A DNA stretch of 7,161 bases from an uncultured Aquimarina sp. Its GTDB lineage: Bacteria > Bacteroidota > Bacteroidia > Flavobacteriales > Flavobacteriaceae. Below, in pieces: positions 5,766-7,161 of the stretch. The stretch spans positions 1 through 7,161 of the forward strand of contig CALGNG010000255.1 of NCBI GenBank assembly GCA_937958735.1, in the 5' to 3' direction. The notes under the pieces are model-generated. The model had not been told where the DNA came from. It made no database searches and saw only the letters and a program-made list of their open reading frames with translations. Within the stretch, counting starts at the first letter, position 1, and the number at the start of each line of letters is the position of its first letter. Made by a program: the position numbers and the translations under genes.

Positions 5766-7161
5766 ATGGCAAAAAAAACAGCAAGTAATTTGGACAAAAC
5801 ACCACCAAACAAAAAGAAATACATCAAATGGTTTTGGCTTCTTTTTCTAGGTGGCTTCCTAAGTATTATTACCTTATTTCTTTTAGCCAGTTTTGGCGTC
5901 TTTGGATTTATGCCAAAATTTGAAGAATTAGAAAACCCCGAAAGTAATTTAGCTACAGAAATTATAGCGGCAGACGGAAAAACAATAGGAACATTTTTTA
6001 ACGAAAACAGGACTCCCGTAACTTACGACGAACTACCTGTACACTTGGTCCAAGCCTTAGTTGCCACAGAAGACGAACGTTTTTACGAGCATTCTGGAAT
6101 AGATGCCCGTGGAACCATAAGAGCCCTAGCCAATTTTGGAGCTAAAGGGGGAGCTAGTACTATTAGCCAACAATTAGCAAAATTATTATTTACTGGAGGA
6201 TCTCAAAATATAGTAAAACGTATTACTCAAAAAATAAAAGAATGGGTTATTGCTACCAGATTAGAAAGCCAGTACACTAAAGAAGAAATTATAACCATGT
6301 ACTTTAACAAGCAAGATTTCTTATACCAAGCTGTTGGTATTGGATCCGCTTCTCGTATCTATTTTGGCAAAGAACCTAAAGACATGGACATGCAGGAATC
6401 TGCAATTATAGTGGCTATGCTTAAAAACCCAAGGCAATACAATCCTCATCGAAAAGTATCTAAACTTAAAAGTCTTACTCGTCGTAATCAAGTTTTTAAA
6501 CAAATGGAAAAAGCGGGCTACATTACCACACAAGTAAAAGACAGCCTGCAAAAACTTCCTTTAAAAATTAACTTTTCTCCAGAGGGACACTCCGATGGTA
6601 TTGCCACTTATTTTAGAGAATATCTACGTGATTTTATGCAAAATTGGATTAAGAAAAATCCAAAATCTATCTCTGCCGCTGGAGAAGAAGAGTTTTACAA
6701 CATATATAGAGATGGATTAAAAATACATGTAACTATAGATTCCCGCATGCAACGCTATGCAGAAGAGGCAGTAAAAGAGCATTTAACTAATTTACAGGAA
6801 GAGTTTAACTCTCTAAACAAAAACAATAGACTACTCTACCAAGATGTAAGCGAAAAAGATAAAAGCAGGAATATTAAATCTGCCATGAGGCGCTCCGAGC
6901 GTTATCGTATTATGAAAGCATCTGGCACCTCTGACAAAAAAATTTATGCTTCTTTCGAAAAAAAAAGAAAGATGAAAATTTTCACCTGGAAAGGAGCTCA
7001 AGATACTATTATGACCCCTCGCGATTCTATATTACACTATAAAGCTTTCTTCCAAACAGGCATGATGTCTATGGAACCCCAAACAGGTCATGTAAAAGCT
7101 TGGGTTGGTGGAAATAATTACAAATACTTCCAATACGACCACGTAAAACAAGGTAAACGCC
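5766..7161 (+). CDS. Bifunctional class A penicillin-binding protein (PBP1A-like), 5' part
   Basis: The gene runs off the right end; 465 codons are visible. Residues about 21-47 are a single membrane anchor after a short Lys-rich cytoplasmic start. Residues about 60-240 are a GT51 glycan-polymerising domain: EDERFYEHSGID (102-113) with catalytic Glu102, GASTISQQLAK (129-139), QKIKE (155-159) with the second glutamate Glu159, MYFN (178-181), YFGK (199-202) and YNP (225-227). Residues about 315-465 begin the transpeptidase region (HVTIDSRMQ at 321-329, SMEPQTGHVKAWVGG at 435-449). The window stops at the DHVKQGKR segment, which normally lies a few residues before the SxxK active-site serine, so the catalytic serine is not seen. 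The enzyme polymerises and cross-links peptidoglycan on the periplasmic face of the inner membrane. It starts 2 bases after gldH and shares its transcript. A charged linker (about 345-410) separates the domains. Confidence 0.93.
   Translation, partial: MAKKTASNLDKTPPNKKKYIKWFWLLFLGGFLSIITLFLLASFGVFGFMPKFEELENPESNLATEIIAADGKTIGTFFNENRTPVTYDELPVHLVQALVATEDERFYEHSGIDARGTIRALANFGAKGGASTISQQLAKLLFTGGSQNIVKRITQKIKEWVIATRLESQYTKEEIITMYFNKQDFLYQAVGIGSASRIYFGKEPKDMDMQESAIIVAMLKNPRQYNPHRKVSKLKSLTRRNQVFKQMEKAGYITTQVKDSLQKLPLKINFSPEGHSDGIATYFREYLRDFMQNWIKKNPKSISAAGEEEFYNIYRDGLKIHVTIDSRMQRYAEEAVKEHLTNLQEEFNSLNKNNRLLYQDVSEKDKSRNIKSAMRRSERYRIMKASGTSDKKIYASFEKKRKMKIFTWKGAQDTIMTPRDSILHYKAFFQTGMMSMEPQTGHVKAWVGGNNYKYFQYDHVKQGKR

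Noticed and set aside
6228..6242. GT51 motif 3 reads QKIKE rather than RKxxE in the PBP
   Set aside because: The catalytic glutamate is present and, as I recall, Gln at the first position is common in flavobacterial homologues, so it is not a defect.
6321..6551. 76-codon minus-strand frame within the PBP gene
   Set aside because: It is antisense to the conserved GT51 domain and has no supporting features.

Overview
The window looks like a chromosomal segment from a marine-type member of the Bacteroidota, most likely family Flavobacteriaceae. The evidence is low G+C content, absence of Shine-Dalgarno sequences, a Bacteroidota-type promoter (TTTG ... TAnnTTTG), a type IX secretion (T9SS) C-terminal sorting domain, and the gliding-motility lipoprotein gene gldH between a ricT (PSP1) gene and a bifunctional penicillin-binding protein gene. 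I see no tRNA, rRNA, CRISPR array, insertion sequence or prophage gene. All complete genes appear intact.

Layout. Positions 2-637 (+) are the 3' end of a T9SS-secreted protein gene whose upstream domain I do not recognise. It ends at a strong palindromic terminator (662-696) that can also serve the convergent gene at 789-2168 (-). That gene encodes an exported right-handed parallel beta-helix protein resembling GH82 iota-carrageenases. From 2259 (+) a divergently transcribed ABC-transporter ATPase gene with a TOBE-like C-terminus runs to 3206, with no permease gene beside it. Its last 8 bases overlap the end of a convergent gene at 3199-3651 (-), which encodes a GreA/GreB-like protein. An AT-rich divergent spacer (3652-3872) leads into a tightly packed set on the + strand: ricT (3873-5273), gldH (5266-5763, overlapping ricT by 8 bases) and a class A penicillin-binding protein gene (5766 to beyond the window end, 2 bases after gldH).

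How the genes relate. The clearest functional unit is ricT-gldH-PBP1A. It joins a putative Fe-S regulatory protein, an outer-membrane-associated gliding/T9SS lipoprotein and a peptidoglycan synthase in what is almost certainly one transcript. The T9SS cargo gene at the left end depends on the same secretion/gliding machinery that GldH belongs to, but it is not in that operon. The beta-helix protein fits polysaccharide handling by a surface-living marine flavobacterium.

I do not see a clear undescribed multi-gene system. The points most worth checking are the GH82-like protein with a probable substitution at the catalytic-base position, the short Gre-like factor that keeps the two acidic tip residues, and a RicT with a Cys-rich N-terminus and a long basic tail in a cell-envelope operon.
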